The notes under the pieces: generated by a model
Databases searched by the model: none
Seen by the model: only the letters and a program-made list of their open reading frames with translations
Told to the model about the DNA's origin: nothing
Program-made: the position numbers and the translations under genes
In this document: one piece after another, positions 8,613-18,137 of the stretch
Layout of the letters: each line of letters starts with the position of its first letter
How positions within the stretch are numbered: position 1 is the stretch's first letter
Source: Deltaproteobacteria bacterium
Lineage (GTDB): Bacteria; Myxococcota_A; Polyangia; JAAYKL01
DNA length: 64,000 bases
NCBI GenBank assembly: GCA_016935665.1
Contig: JAFGQN010000173.1
Location: 1 to 64,000, forward strand
Direction: 5' to 3'

Positions 8613-10340
8613 ATGAGACATTTGATACCGATTTTATGGCTGGCTTTTGCCCTGTTAACATGGGGATGTGGGCAGAATTCGTCTGAAAACGGTTCGGACA
8701 GCGAAAGTGATGATCTGTTCTCGGATTCGGACGCAGATGGGGACTCGGACAGCGATTCGGATACCGACGGTGATTCAGACTCGGATAGCGACACGGATTC
8801 GGATACCGACGGCGACTCGGATACCGACGGTGATATAGACATTGATTCGGACGGGGACAGCGACACCGATGGCGACGGGGACATGGATGGGGATGGCGAC
8901 ACCGACTCGGACGTTACCTTGCCCGATGAGGCCGTTCTGGAAGAAGACCACATCTGTGCGTTGGATGGCGAACTGGAGTCGGAACACGGTGGTGCGGCGG
9001 GGAACGGATATGCCAATTCCGCCAACGAGGTGGGGGCGTCCATTGAATGGCAGGTGACAGCGGCGACGGCAGCGGACTATACTCTTTCCTTCAGGTATGC
9101 GTCGGAATCGGATGCACGTGGGGCACGCGTGTCGGTAAATGGCGCCTCGGCGGGAAGCGTGTCGTTTGATGCCACTGGCGCCTGGGATTCCTGGGACGAA
9201 GACGGGGTGACCGCTGCACTTAACGAAGGCGCCAACACGATTGTGCTGTCATCGGCGTCGGCGGCGGGACTGCCTAATATTGATTCATTAAAAATCAGTG
9301 GTCCAGGAGTTTCAGCGGCGGCGTGCGATGCCGACGGCGACATGGACACCGACGCCGATGGCGACACCGACGGGGACACGGATGCGGATGGCGACACGGA
9401 CACCGATGCGGATGGGGACTATGGCCCCTGCGAGGTGGCGTTGTATGGCTGGCCTACTCAGAACAATGGCATTACCGGCGGAAAAGGGGGCAATACCGTG
9501 GTGGTGAATAACATGGCCGATCTGCAGCAGTATGCCGGCAGCAGTGACCCCCATGTGATTTATATATCCGGAAATATTGGCGATACGGGCAATCCCACCG
9601 GGGATAATTCGCGGGTGCGGGTGGGCTCCAATACCACCCTGTTCGGGCTTCCTGGCAGTGTGATTCACGGTTGGATTACGGTGGGTACCATGTCCAATGT
9701 GATTTTGCAGAATTTGACCATTGTGGGCCCCGGGGCCGTTGACGTGGATGGTCGGGATACGTTGAATCTGGATAATTCCACCAATGTCTGGGTGGACCAC
9801 TGCGACATTTCGGACGGCCAGGACGGAAACTTTGATATTGTCAACGGCGCCAATTATATCGCTGTTTCCTGGACCCGCTTCAGTTACAGCAATAAATCGA
9901 GCAACCATATGTTTTCAAATCTGGTGGGCAATTCGGATTCAAAAACCAGCGACCGTGGCCGTTTGAAGACGACATTTTACTTTAACTGGTGGGACAACGG
10001 TGTCCAGGAGCGCATGCCCAGGGTTCGTTTTGGAGAAGTTCATGTGGTGAACAATCTGTTTACCAGCAATAATTCATCCACCTGTGTGCGGGCCGGACTG
10101 GAGGCCAATCTGCTGGTGGAGGCCAACGTATTTAAAGGTGTGAAATCGCCCATCGACTTTTTTGAGAACAATTTTACGGCGGTGACTGCCAAAGACAATA
10201 TTTTCCAAAATACATCGGGCAATACAAGTGGAAGAGGCAACGCCTTTTCACCGCCCTACAACATGCCCATTGAAAACGCGGCCAATGTGGAATCCAGAGT
10301 ACGCGAATGCGCCGGCGCCAAACTGCTGGATCCCAGATGA
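8613..10340 (+). CDS. Stalked pectate lyase lipoprotein (CBM + PL1)
   Basis: A 575-residue surface enzyme. The leader has a lipobox (TWGC, Cys about 19), then a Ser-Asp/Asp-Gly stalk (about 30-100). A CBM35/6-like module follows (about 110-225; signs are WQVTAATAADYTLSFRYAS and LNEGANTIVLSS). A second DADGD linker (about 230-268) leads to a family 1 pectate lyase (about 270-575) with WVDHCDISDGQDG (Ca-binding Asp), the AVSWTRFSYSNK strand and the catalytic Arg motif ERMPRVRFG. It would cleave polygalacturonate by Ca-dependent beta-elimination. GAGGAGAG precedes the ATG. A CBM placed between two acidic linkers on a lipid anchor implies display on the outer surface. Confidence 0.9.
   Translation: MRHLIPILWLAFALLTWGCGQNSSENGSDSESDDLFSDSDADGDSDSDSDTDGDSDSDSDTDSDTDGDSDTDGDIDIDSDGDSDTDGDGDMDGDGDTDSDVTLPDEAVLEEDHICALDGELESEHGGAAGNGYANSANEVGASIEWQVTAATAADYTLSFRYASESDARGARVSVNGASAGSVSFDATGAWDSWDEDGVTAALNEGANTIVLSSASAAGLPNIDSLKISGPGVSAAACDADGDMDTDADGDTDGDTDADGDTDTDADGDYGPCEVALYGWPTQNNGITGGKGGNTVVVNNMADLQQYAGSSDPHVIYISGNIGDTGNPTGDNSRVRVGSNTTLFGLPGSVIHGWITVGTMSNVILQNLTIVGPGAVDVDGRDTLNLDNSTNVWVDHCDISDGQDGNFDIVNGANYIAVSWTRFSYSNKSSNHMFSNLVGNSDSKTSDRGRLKTTFYFNWWDNGVQERMPRVRFGEVHVVNNLFTSNNSSTCVRAGLEANLLVEANVFKGVKSPIDFFENNFTAVTAKDNIFQNTSGNTSGRGNAFSPPYNMPIENAANVESRVRECAGAKLLDPR
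8697..8918 (+). repeat. SD/GD-encoding DNA repeat (pectate lyase stalk)
   Basis: Degenerate GAYTCGGAYAGCGAC / GAYACGGAYGGCGAC hexamer-type repeats encode the acidic stalk after the lipidated Cys. The same repeat family occurs at 9337-9420, 30432-30600, 40417-40605, 48655-48924 and 55926-56150. Such DNA is prone to slippage and to recombination between copies. Confidence 0.9.
9337..9420 (+). repeat. Second SD/GD linker repeat
   Basis: A shorter run of GACACGGAYGCGGATGGC-type repeats encodes the Asp/Gly/Thr linker between the carbohydrate-binding module and the pectate lyase domain. Confidence 0.85.
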
Positions 10341-10706
10341 GTTGAACTTCTGGAATCATGCCCTCCCCCTCCCGATACGACGCGCAGCCAGGGAAATCGA
10401 GTTCTCCAATCGTAAAGACAGGGCTTTGTTCCCGGCCTTTGCGGGGCAAGGCAGCAGTGTATCTGCCGCCCAACATTTTTTTCCTTCCCTCGCATAGAAC
10501 CCGACCTGATCGAAAGTGCTGTGCGCTATGATTTTTTAAAAATGGCATGAGTTTGTGGCATTTTGCTGCAATGCGAGTTATCCTGGAACAATCAAGAGAA
10601 TAACAGACCACACTGCTTCAAGCTGACGCTGACCTACTGACGTTGAACTGGCAGCTGCTCCTTGTCCATCACTTCCGTTGCGCTTTCCTGCTGATCTACC
10701 CGAACG
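10341..10706. other. Gap before the hybrid kinase, nothing recognised
   Basis: About 366 bases with no supported gene. ORFs on either strand are short and read as non-coding. If the kinase starts at the later ATG (10782), the gap is about 440 bases. Confidence 0.3.
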
Positions 10707-12776
10707 TTGAATTGCAAACGGTGCACAATATACATCGTATCTGGCTCCATCTATGATTGTTCTGATTTTGGATATATTTTAATGTACGAGTCCGGAAAGG
10801 AAAATACAAATTCGATGACTGAAAAGGTGCAGCAGAATGCTCTGCAGAACACAGCGGAGGGCGTGGCGTTTTTGCGCCATGAACAGGAAAAGAAGATTTT
10901 ATCAATAGTGGGTGCCGTTACGAGCAGCGAGGAAGCGTTTCGCGCGTTTCTGGATTCCTCCACAGAAGCAATTGTATTGGCGGATGATAGACTGAATCTG
11001 GTGGCGTTGAATCAGGCGGCGCTGCGACTAATGGCTCCCCATTCGTCCATTCAAAAAGTGGTGGGTAAAAATATAGTTGATTTGGTGCCTGGCATACGGG
11101 AAAGCGGGCGCTTTGCCGCGTATCGTCGGGTCATCGAAACCGGAGTGCCTTTTATGGCGGATGATGTGATTCCCCATCCCAGTTTTGGGGAGCTGTATTT
11201 GAGCGTACGCGCATTTCGGGTAGGCATTGGAATGGGACTGATTGTTTCGGATTTTACCAAACAGAAACGGGCCGAAAAAGAACGGCGCTTAAGCGAAAGC
11301 CGGTTTCGGCGTCTGTACGATTCCAATCTGCTGGCGGTGGCATTCTGGAATGCGGACGATACATTACACGACGCCAATTCGCTTTTTGGGCAAATCATCG
11401 GAACTCCGGTAGACGATTTGAAGGCGGCCGGGATGACTCACGAATCCATGACACAGCCCAAATATTTCCCAGTCGACAAACTGGCCAGGCAACACATTGC
11501 CCAAAACGGCGTTTGCCTCCCATACGAAAAGGAATTTGTGCGTCAGGATGGAACCTCGGCCCCTGTCATCATTGGCGGTGGCGCGCTGGACAGCACCGAT
11601 GGCGGATACGTCACCTACATGATTGACATTACTGAACGCAGAAAATCGGAGGAATTGTTGCTTAGAACCGAAAAGCTGGAGTCCCTGAGTCTGCTTGCCG
11701 GGGGCATTGCACATGATTTCAATAATCTGCTTAGCGGCATTTTCGGTTATATGGATTTGGCACTGCAGGTGTCGCCGTCAGACAGTGATGCGGCCCATTT
11801 TCTGAATCTGGCACTCCGGACGATTGAACGTGCGCGCGGCATTACGCAGCAGCTTCTCACATTTGCCAAAGGTGGTGCACCCAACCGAAAACCTGGTTCT
11901 CTCTTCCCGATGGTGGAGGAAACGGTGCGCTTTTGCCTCAGTGGGTCCAATGTGGCCTGCGAATTCAATGTGGCCGACGATTTGTACCAATGTGATTTTG
12001 ACAAAACGCAAATGGGACAGGTTATCGAGAACATCACCATTAATGCACAGCATGCCATGCCCAACGGGGGGATTCTGCGCGTTTCAGCCCAAAACTGTGC
12101 CCACGTTCCCGAGGCGTTGCTGTACAGCGGCATTGGCGACTGGGTGGAACTCTCCATTTCCGACACGGGTATTGGCATTCCGGAAAACATTCTGCCGCGA
12201 ATTTTCGATCCGTTTTTCACAACTAAACATCGCGGCAGCGGACTGGGACTGGCCACCTGTCATTCCATTGTGCGCCGTCATGGGGGCAGCATTGATGCAA
12301 CTTCTTCTCCGGGGCAAGGCACCTCATTTCGCATTTTTCTGCCCGCCAACGCCACCCCGCTCGATGAGCTCGCGTCAAAGGAGGAGACGATTCACCAGGG
12401 AACAGGAGAAATTGTTCTGATGGATGACCAGATGGTGGTGCTGGACGCCTTTACGTACATGCTAAGAAGCTTCGGCTATTTGGCCACGCGCACGGGAGAC
12501 GGCGATGAAGCGCTGGAACACCTGGTCAATGCGAAGAAAAATGGTCTGATGCCCAAAGCAATGATTCTCGACCTGACGGTTCCCGGCAAAAAAGGCGGAC
12601 TGGATATCATCAAGGCTATTCGACAAATCGACGCCGCGCTACCGGTATTTGTCACCAGTGGATACAACAATGACCCAATCATGGCAAATCCAACCAGTTA
12701 CGGATTTACGGACCAGATTCCCAAACCATTCACGCTGGATGAACTGTCCACGGTGCTCAACAGGCACCTGCACTAG
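10707..12776 (+). CDS. PAS hybrid sensor histidine kinase with receiver
   Basis: About 689 residues (about 664 if the ATG at 10782 is used; neither start has a good ribosome site). No membrane helix is seen, so the sensor is probably cytoplasmic. Two PAS domains (about 75-195 and 205-315) precede the HisKA box LAGGIAHDFNNLLSG (phospho-His about 335). HATPase_c motifs follow: NITINAQHAMPNGG (N box), SDTGIGIP (G1), FDPFFTTKHRGSGLGLAT (F/G2). A C-terminal receiver (about 565-689) has Asp about 621 in ILDL and the PKPFT Lys. It probably phosphorylates its own receiver. The signal and output are unknown; it lies directly downstream of the pectate lyase. Confidence 0.88.
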   Translation: MNCKRCTIYIVSGSIYDCSDFGYILMYESGKENTNSMTEKVQQNALQNTAEGVAFLRHEQEKKILSIVGAVTSSEEAFRAFLDSSTEAIVLADDRLNLVALNQAALRLMAPHSSIQKVVGKNIVDLVPGIRESGRFAAYRRVIETGVPFMADDVIPHPSFGELYLSVRAFRVGIGMGLIVSDFTKQKRAEKERRLSESRFRRLYDSNLLAVAFWNADDTLHDANSLFGQIIGTPVDDLKAAGMTHESMTQPKYFPVDKLARQHIAQNGVCLPYEKEFVRQDGTSAPVIIGGGALDSTDGGYVTYMIDITERRKSEELLLRTEKLESLSLLAGGIAHDFNNLLSGIFGYMDLALQVSPSDSDAAHFLNLALRTIERARGITQQLLTFAKGGAPNRKPGSLFPMVEETVRFCLSGSNVACEFNVADDLYQCDFDKTQMGQVIENITINAQHAMPNGGILRVSAQNCAHVPEALLYSGIGDWVELSISDTGIGIPENILPRIFDPFFTTKHRGSGLGLATCHSIVRRHGGSIDATSSPGQGTSFRIFLPANATPLDELASKEETIHQGTGEIVLMDDQMVVLDAFTYMLRSFGYLATRTGDGDEALEHLVNAKKNGLMPKAMILDLTVPGKKGGLDIIKAIRQIDAALPVFVTSGYNNDPIMANPTSYGFTDQIPKPFTLDELSTVLNRHLH

Positions 12777-12971
12777 CGCGGCAACCGGTTTGATTCCGCC
12801 AGAACCTGGTTTGATTTTGAGATTCGCAGTTGTTTGTTCATAATTGGCTGCCTCCTTGACTCAGGTGCTCAATTGGCGGGATGAGCTGCAAAATTGATGG
12901 GATGAGTAACGTTGTTGAAAACCGCAAGGTTGAATATACTTGTCTGCAGTGGTGCTCAATGGACCTTCGGA

Positions 12972-14021
12972 ATGGAAATGCAAATGTACCCAATGTCCAA
13001 AACAACAACGATTCGTTACCTGCTGATAACAGCTGTTTTCAATACCCTGGTGGCATTCACCATTAATTATCTTGTACTCAAAAAAGATTCCGTCCTGGAT
13101 GTGCTTGTCGTTTCCCAGTTTGTGGGATTATCCATATGGATGTGCGTGGCGGGCGCCATTAAATACGTTGCAAACAGCAGCGTAGTGCAAACCTCAATTC
13201 TGATTTTTGTTGCGCTGTTGTGCGGCGTGATCGTTGGCGCGACGTTGAGTTACCTCTATTTGTATTTGCGCAATGAGGCCGACGTGGACCATTTCTTTTC
13301 CCGTGTTTTTTCGTACGTGTTTATTTTTGGTCTCGTGTTTGGACTGCCAGTGATTTACTTTCTGGTGTCCTGGCATCAGATTCGCGAATCGGAAAAACGC
13401 GTGGAGCAGGAAAAAATCAAACGGTTGACCCTTGAAAAGCAGTCCGCCATGACCACGCTGAAGCTGCTGCAGGCGCAGATTGAACCCCATTTTCTATTCA
13501 ATACGCTATCCAACATTTCCGCGCTTATAAACACGGATGGGAACAAAGCCAGACTGATGCTGGAAAACCTCAATGAATTTCTTCGCATCTCATTGACACG
13601 CACCCGGCAGGATATGACCACGCTTGAAGAGGAACTGCTGCTGGTCAGGAGGTATCTGGAAATATTTCAGATTCGACTGGGCGGCCGATTGCGTTTTTCG
13701 ATTTTGAACAACACCGGACTTATCGATGTGCCATTTCCGCCGCTGGTGATTCAGCCACTGGTGGAAAACAGTATTCGCTATGGCATTGAGCCTCAGGTCA
13801 ACGGCGGAGAGGTCACCATTGAGTGTACCATAACAGATGACCTTCTCGAAGTGCGTATTATCGACACCGGCTTAAGCCTGGAAACCGATGGCAACAAAGC
13901 CGGCGTTGGAATTGACAATGTGACCCGGCGGCTGGACGCCATTTACGGACAGCAGGCCTCCCTGACGCTTTTGGCAAATAAACCGGTAGGCGTTGTGGCT
14001 AAAGTGAAGGTTCCTCTATGA
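12972..14021 (+). CDS. LytS-type membrane histidine kinase
   Basis: A 349-residue kinase of the His_kinase (PF06580) class. About four hydrophobic helices lie in the first 140 residues, followed by a coiled linker and the family box LLQAQIEPHFLFNTLSNI (His about 173). The ATP-binding half has PPLVIQPLVENSIRYGI and IIDTG. The ORF extends upstream to a TTG at 12912, but the ATG at 12972 gives a more natural N-terminus. The last bases overlap the response-regulator start (ATGA at 14018-14021), so the two form a translationally coupled two-component system. The ligand is unknown. Confidence 0.88.
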   Translation: MEMQMYPMSKTTTIRYLLITAVFNTLVAFTINYLVLKKDSVLDVLVVSQFVGLSIWMCVAGAIKYVANSSVVQTSILIFVALLCGVIVGATLSYLYLYLRNEADVDHFFSRVFSYVFIFGLVFGLPVIYFLVSWHQIRESEKRVEQEKIKRLTLEKQSAMTTLKLLQAQIEPHFLFNTLSNISALINTDGNKARLMLENLNEFLRISLTRTRQDMTTLEEELLLVRRYLEIFQIRLGGRLRFSILNNTGLIDVPFPPLVIQPLVENSIRYGIEPQVNGGEVTIECTITDDLLEVRIIDTGLSLETDGNKAGVGIDNVTRRLDAIYGQQASLTLLANKPVGVVAKVKVPL

Positions 14022-14797
14022 CGCAGACAGGCGATGTGCAAATTGTAATTGCCGAAGATGAATCGGTGCTCAGGGATGAAATTTCGTCTCTCCTGCAAAG
14101 GTTGTGGCCAAAGGCGCGCATTGTGGCGCTCTGTAAAAACGGCCCCGAAGCCATTGACGCGATTCAATTGAAACGACCGCATGTAGCATTCCTCGATATT
14201 CAGATGCCTGGCATGACTGGCATTGACGTGGCCAGACGCATTGTGGGACTGTGCGAAGTGGTGTTTGTGACCGCATACGATCAGTACGCAGTGGCCGCGT
14301 TTGAGGCAGAGGCGTTTGATTACATTCTTAAACCGGTATCGGTTGAGCGGATGAAAAAAACCCTGGAACGGTTGAAACTCAAATTTGAGAGCGCATCTTT
14401 CATGGCGTCAGAAGATGACCGTCTGCAAAAAATAATTCAGATTCTCGAGCATCGGGAGGCTCCCCCCTGGTTACAGTTGATTCGGATAAAAGACGGCACG
14501 GATGTAGTGTTTGTGCCGGTCAGCGAGATTCTCTTTTTTAAAGCGGATGACAAATACACCACGGTTCAGACGAGGCGAAAAAGCTATCTGATGAACACAC
14601 CGCTTAAAGAGCTTAAGGGGCAACTGAATCCTAAAATGTTCTGGCGGGTTCATCGAAACGCCATCGTGAATGTGGAGCGAATCCATCGTGTGGCGCGCTC
14701 GTTTCCCAATCAGATGCGCATTCGCTTTCACGATTGTGACATTGAAATATCGGTGAGTCGCACTTTTGAACATTTGTTTAAACCCAGTGGGCAGTGA
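14018..14797 (+). CDS. LytTR-family response regulator
   Basis: A 259-residue regulator. An N-terminal receiver (about 1-125) has the acidic pocket ED at 13-14, phospho-Asp 60 in FLDIQMPGMTG and KP near residue 105. A C-terminal LytTR DNA-binding domain (about 155-255) has ILFFKADDKYT and MFWRVHRNAIVNVERIH, typical of AlgR/LytR/BtsR proteins. It is the cognate partner of the overlapping LytS-type kinase. LytTR regulators bind pairs of short direct repeats; none could be assigned here. Targets may include the adjacent surface lipoprotein gene, but this is only proximity. Confidence 0.9.
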   Translation: MTQTGDVQIVIAEDESVLRDEISSLLQRLWPKARIVALCKNGPEAIDAIQLKRPHVAFLDIQMPGMTGIDVARRIVGLCEVVFVTAYDQYAVAAFEAEAFDYILKPVSVERMKKTLERLKLKFESASFMASEDDRLQKIIQILEHREAPPWLQLIRIKDGTDVVFVPVSEILFFKADDKYTTVQTRRKSYLMNTPLKELKGQLNPKMFWRVHRNAIVNVERIHRVARSFPNQMRIRFHDCDIEISVSRTFEHLFKPSGQ

Positions 14798-14942
14798 CTG
14801 AGGCGTTGCATGTGGAGGCAGCGGAACGCAGTGCGTCTATACAAAACCTGAAGAGATATTATCTGTCTCTTTGTAAATAGTGGGAATTGGCCAGTTCACC
14901 ACCAAACCATCAAACGAAAAAAAAAAAATGTTGGAGGAATTC

Positions 14943-16652
14943 ATGTTTAGCTTGAAAAATAGTCAACGTATATGCACCGTTCTGGGGATACTCATTATTG
15001 GTATGGCCCCTGGCTGTGGAAACGACAAATCGTCCACGTCACCGGACACAATCATCGATACAGGGGGCGGAAGCGATGGCAGCACCGGTACGGATTCGCA
15101 GCCATCGCTTGAGCAGGTACTGCCGGAGATGATGGGAAAAATTCCCGAGCTGTTTCATCTGAATCAACAACGCCAGCGAGAAGGATACTACATGGCGGAG
15201 TTTGAATTTAAAATGCTGGGGCTCGCTTACTGGCTGGACCAGGGCCAATACGAACAGGCGGTCACTGGCCTGCAGACGCTGGCCCAACAGTTGGAAACCA
15301 CCGACGGACTCATTAAGGTTCCTGCATTTACGTCAGTGAGAGAAGAATACGAATTTTACCGTTCGATGCAAAATCCCACCACCGGCGCGTTCATGGATGA
15401 CAGCTTTCCCGTTTGCACTTACGCGGGCCCGACACACAATGTGATTTTGCATCTCGAAGAACTGGCGGCGCAGCTGGGAGAACCTTTACAACTGAAATAT
15501 CCCCTCACCTTTTTAAACGAATTCAATACCCCCGCCACATTGGTACCCCTTTTAGACAGTCTGGCGAGTGTGGGCCCCATCGTGGCCAATATGCCCCAGA
15601 CCCCATTTGAACTGGCGCGGGAAATACTGGGACTTTACCAAAAAAGCAAAGATGACTCTCAGCCTCTTTTTGCCTTCACCGCCGAATTTGAAAAGGCTAT
15701 TCTCACATGGTTTTACAACCATCAGGACAGCACCACCGGACTTTGGGGGCCCACATCAAGGGAAACCGGCGAGTTGATTTCCCTCGACGTGGATAATACC
15801 GCATCTATTGTCAAAACGTTTGTGGACCGCGAAGGGAACACCATTCATCCATCATTTCCGCTGCGCTATAAAACCGAGCTGATTGCCACCACACTGGCTG
15901 TATTGAACCACCCGCTGCCCGACGATGATGCTCTGGATGAATGGCATGAATGGGGGCTAAAAACAGGTAAAGGGATGTACCTGCTTTTGCGCTACCTGTG
16001 GAAAGACATGTCTGCAGAAACAACGCAGGCAGCGCGTCTGGCGTTTGAACGCATCGTGCGAATCCGATTTGAAAAGTTCTATGTTAAAGAAGAGGGCGCG
16101 TTCAGTTACTATCCCGCAACCGGCGCCGCCACTCTGGAGGGGACCAACGCGGGATTCAACGCCCTTAAAGAGGTGGGCGCGGTGTCCACCGCACTGCAAA
16201 ATGAATTGTGGCACAATCCGCTAAAAAGCGCTTTAGCTCTGCCACCGCAATCCATTTCGGATTTTTCAGGTGCGGACATGTCTTCTCTGGCCGCCTGCAA
16301 TGGTGTCGCGTCGATTCGATTTTACCAGGGCGAAACCGTCGTTGATGTGCTTACAGGAATTATTGCCGTCTATTACCCAGGACAACCCGTTACCCTGGAT
16401 ATGGTTCATCTCATGCAGGGCATAAAAGCATGGCTGGATACGATGGACCAGAGCATGGGCAACTGGGTATCCAAAGAAGCGTTGTTGGGCGCAGTCGCGG
16501 CGTTTCCCGAAATCAGCGCGCCTGTCAATACCGACTTGCCCATCTCCCTGCTGAACGCGACGCTAAATGAGGCTGGGTTTGTCACCGCCATCGGATTCGA
16601 CACGCTGCAAATCCCCATGTGCAAACTTGTTTTCTTTGGCCCGTCTAAATAG
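14943..16652 (+). CDS. Unknown large lipoprotein, possibly alpha/alpha-barrel
   Basis: About 569 residues from the ATG at 14943, chosen because GGAGG lies five bases upstream; the frame extends further but without a ribosome site. The lipobox is MAPGC (Cys about 25), then a Gly/Ser/Thr-rich linker. The body is largely helical with repeated Trp/Tyr-rich turns (WFYNHQDSTTGLWG, the NAGFNALKEVG segment), recalling alpha/alpha-toroid glycan-active enzymes, but no catalytic motif is recognised. It follows the LytS/LytTR pair on the same strand after about 145 bases and converges with gnd. A carbohydrate-related surface role is only inferred from context. Confidence 0.7.
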   Translation: MFSLKNSQRICTVLGILIIGMAPGCGNDKSSTSPDTIIDTGGGSDGSTGTDSQPSLEQVLPEMMGKIPELFHLNQQRQREGYYMAEFEFKMLGLAYWLDQGQYEQAVTGLQTLAQQLETTDGLIKVPAFTSVREEYEFYRSMQNPTTGAFMDDSFPVCTYAGPTHNVILHLEELAAQLGEPLQLKYPLTFLNEFNTPATLVPLLDSLASVGPIVANMPQTPFELAREILGLYQKSKDDSQPLFAFTAEFEKAILTWFYNHQDSTTGLWGPTSRETGELISLDVDNTASIVKTFVDREGNTIHPSFPLRYKTELIATTLAVLNHPLPDDDALDEWHEWGLKTGKGMYLLLRYLWKDMSAETTQAARLAFERIVRIRFEKFYVKEEGAFSYYPATGAATLEGTNAGFNALKEVGAVSTALQNELWHNPLKSALALPPQSISDFSGADMSSLAACNGVASIRFYQGETVVDVLTGIIAVYYPGQPVTLDMVHLMQGIKAWLDTMDQSMGNWVSKEALLGAVAAFPEISAPVNTDLPISLLNATLNEAGFVTAIGFDTLQIPMCKLVFFGPSK

Positions 16653-16691
16653 ACCGACAGCTCATCGGCAATGGGCGCAACACCGTGCGGT

Positions 16692-18116
16692 CTACTCCAA
16701 CCACTCCGTATGCACAAATCCTTCATCAGGAGTATCCACGCGCTGGTACGTGTGGGAACCGAACGCGTCACGCTGGGCCTGGACCAGATTCTGAGGAAGG
16801 CGACCAGTGGTGAATGCATCAAAGTAATTGAGTGATGCGGCAAATGCGGGCATCGGAATACCGTTTTGCGCGCCCATGGCCACTACCTGTCTCAATCCAC
16901 CGATGTTCTTTTTAATCACCTCGGCAAATTTTTCGTCCAGCAGCAGGTTGGACAACGCCGCATTTTTTTCATACGCCGCCATGATTTCATTGAGCAGGGC
17001 CGCCCGAATGATGCAGCCCCCTTTCCAGATGCGCGCGGTTTCCTTCAGATTCACATTCCAGCCAAATTCCGCTGCTGCGGCGGCAATAAGATACAATCCC
17101 TGCGCGTAGGCAATGATTTTGGAACTGAGCAGCGCCTGGTGCACCACGTCAACAAATGTGGCGTCCACATTCTGAAACGCCGGCGTTTGTGCCCCATACA
17201 CCTTTTCCGCCGCCACTCGGGCATCTTTTAACGATGACAACGTACGGGCATCCACCGCTGCCGCGATGCTGGGAATGGAAACCCCCAGGGAGAGCGCCGC
17301 CTGATTGGTCCATTGCCCCGTGCCCTTTTGTCCCGCCTTATCCAGAATCATCTCCACCAGCGGATTGCCCGTTCGCGCATCCGATTTGGTGAACACTTTG
17401 GCGGTCAGCTCAATGAGAAACGACTCCAGCGGTCCCTTGTTCCAGTTACCAAAAATGTCTGCCAGTTCCGTTGAGTTCTTATGGCCCACGCGTTTAAGCA
17501 AATCGTACGACTCCGCAATCAGCTGCATATCGGCGTACTCAATCCCGTTGTGGACCATCTTCACAAAATGTCCCGCGCCATCCGCGCCCACATGAGTGAC
17601 GCACGGCCCGGAATCGGTCTTTGCGGCAATGGACTGTAAAATGGGAGAAATCCGCTCATACGCATATTCGGTTCCACCCGGCATCAGACTGGGTCCCAAA
17701 CGCGCCCCTTCTGAACCGCCCGACACCCCCATGCCCACAAAGTGAATCCCTTTTTCCTTGAGCATTTTTTCACGCCGCTGCGTATCCTCATACCAGGAGT
17801 TGCCGCCATCAATGATGATATCGCCTTCATCGAGCAACGGCAAAAAGCGATCAATGGTTAAATCAATCGGCTTGCCGGCGGTAATCATCAGAATCATCGC
17901 CCGCGGGCGCTCAATGGACGCCACAAACTCTTCTGCGGTTCTGGCGGGAATAAAGCGCTTGCCCGCTTCTTTTTTTACAAACGCATCGGTCTCTTCGTAT
18001 GTCAGATTCCACAGCGCCACGTCCGTGCCGCGGCTTTCGATATTTGCTGCGAGGTTGGTGCCCATGACACCCATTCCCACAACGCCAATACTCGCTTTTC
18101 CATTGCTTTGTGTCAT
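16692..18116 (-). CDS. gnd: 6-phosphogluconate dehydrogenase (decarboxylating)
   Basis: A 474-residue enzyme of full family length that oxidises 6-phosphogluconate to ribulose-5-phosphate and CO2. It has the Rossmann start IGVVGMGVMGTNLA, the substrate-site block GVSGGSEGARLGPSLMPGG, and the catalytic segment GAGHFVKMVHNGIEY (Lys and His). The C-terminal helical domain holds WKGGCIIRA and the final RVDTPDEGFVHTEW tail. It is third in a zwf-pgl-gnd operon, 21 bases after pgl, giving the complete oxidative pentose-phosphate branch for NADPH. Confidence 0.97.
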   Translation of the reverse strand: MTQSNGKASIGVVGMGVMGTNLAANIESRGTDVALWNLTYEETDAFVKKEAGKRFIPARTAEEFVASIERPRAMILMITAGKPIDLTIDRFLPLLDEGDIIIDGGNSWYEDTQRREKMLKEKGIHFVGMGVSGGSEGARLGPSLMPGGTEYAYERISPILQSIAAKTDSGPCVTHVGADGAGHFVKMVHNGIEYADMQLIAESYDLLKRVGHKNSTELADIFGNWNKGPLESFLIELTAKVFTKSDARTGNPLVEMILDKAGQKGTGQWTNQAALSLGVSIPSIAAAVDARTLSSLKDARVAAEKVYGAQTPAFQNVDATFVDVVHQALLSSKIIAYAQGLYLIAAAAAEFGWNVNLKETARIWKGGCIIRAALLNEIMAAYEKNAALSNLLLDEKFAEVIKKNIGGLRQVVAMGAQNGIPMPAFAASLNYFDAFTTGRLPQNLVQAQRDAFGSHTYQRVDTPDEGFVHTEWLE

Positions 18117-18137
18117 ATGCTGAAGCTCCTTTTGCTG

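Noticed and set aside
8697-8918. Repeat tract considered as a CRISPR array
   Set aside because: In-frame, coding, no unique spacers between units; none of the repeat tracts in the window has repeat-spacer structure.
8540-9043. Opposite-strand ORF of [11 protein letters not shown] type over the pectate lyase stalk (also 30181-30591, 40280-40681, 48443-49006, 55851-56306)
   Set aside because: These Ser/Pro/Glu repeats are the reverse complement of GAYTCGGAY stalk repeats; they lack ribosome sites and overlap real genes fully.
16651-16693. Inverted repeat AGACCG ... CGGTCT between the convergent genes as terminator
   Set aside because: Only six pairs with a 31-base loop and no T-run.
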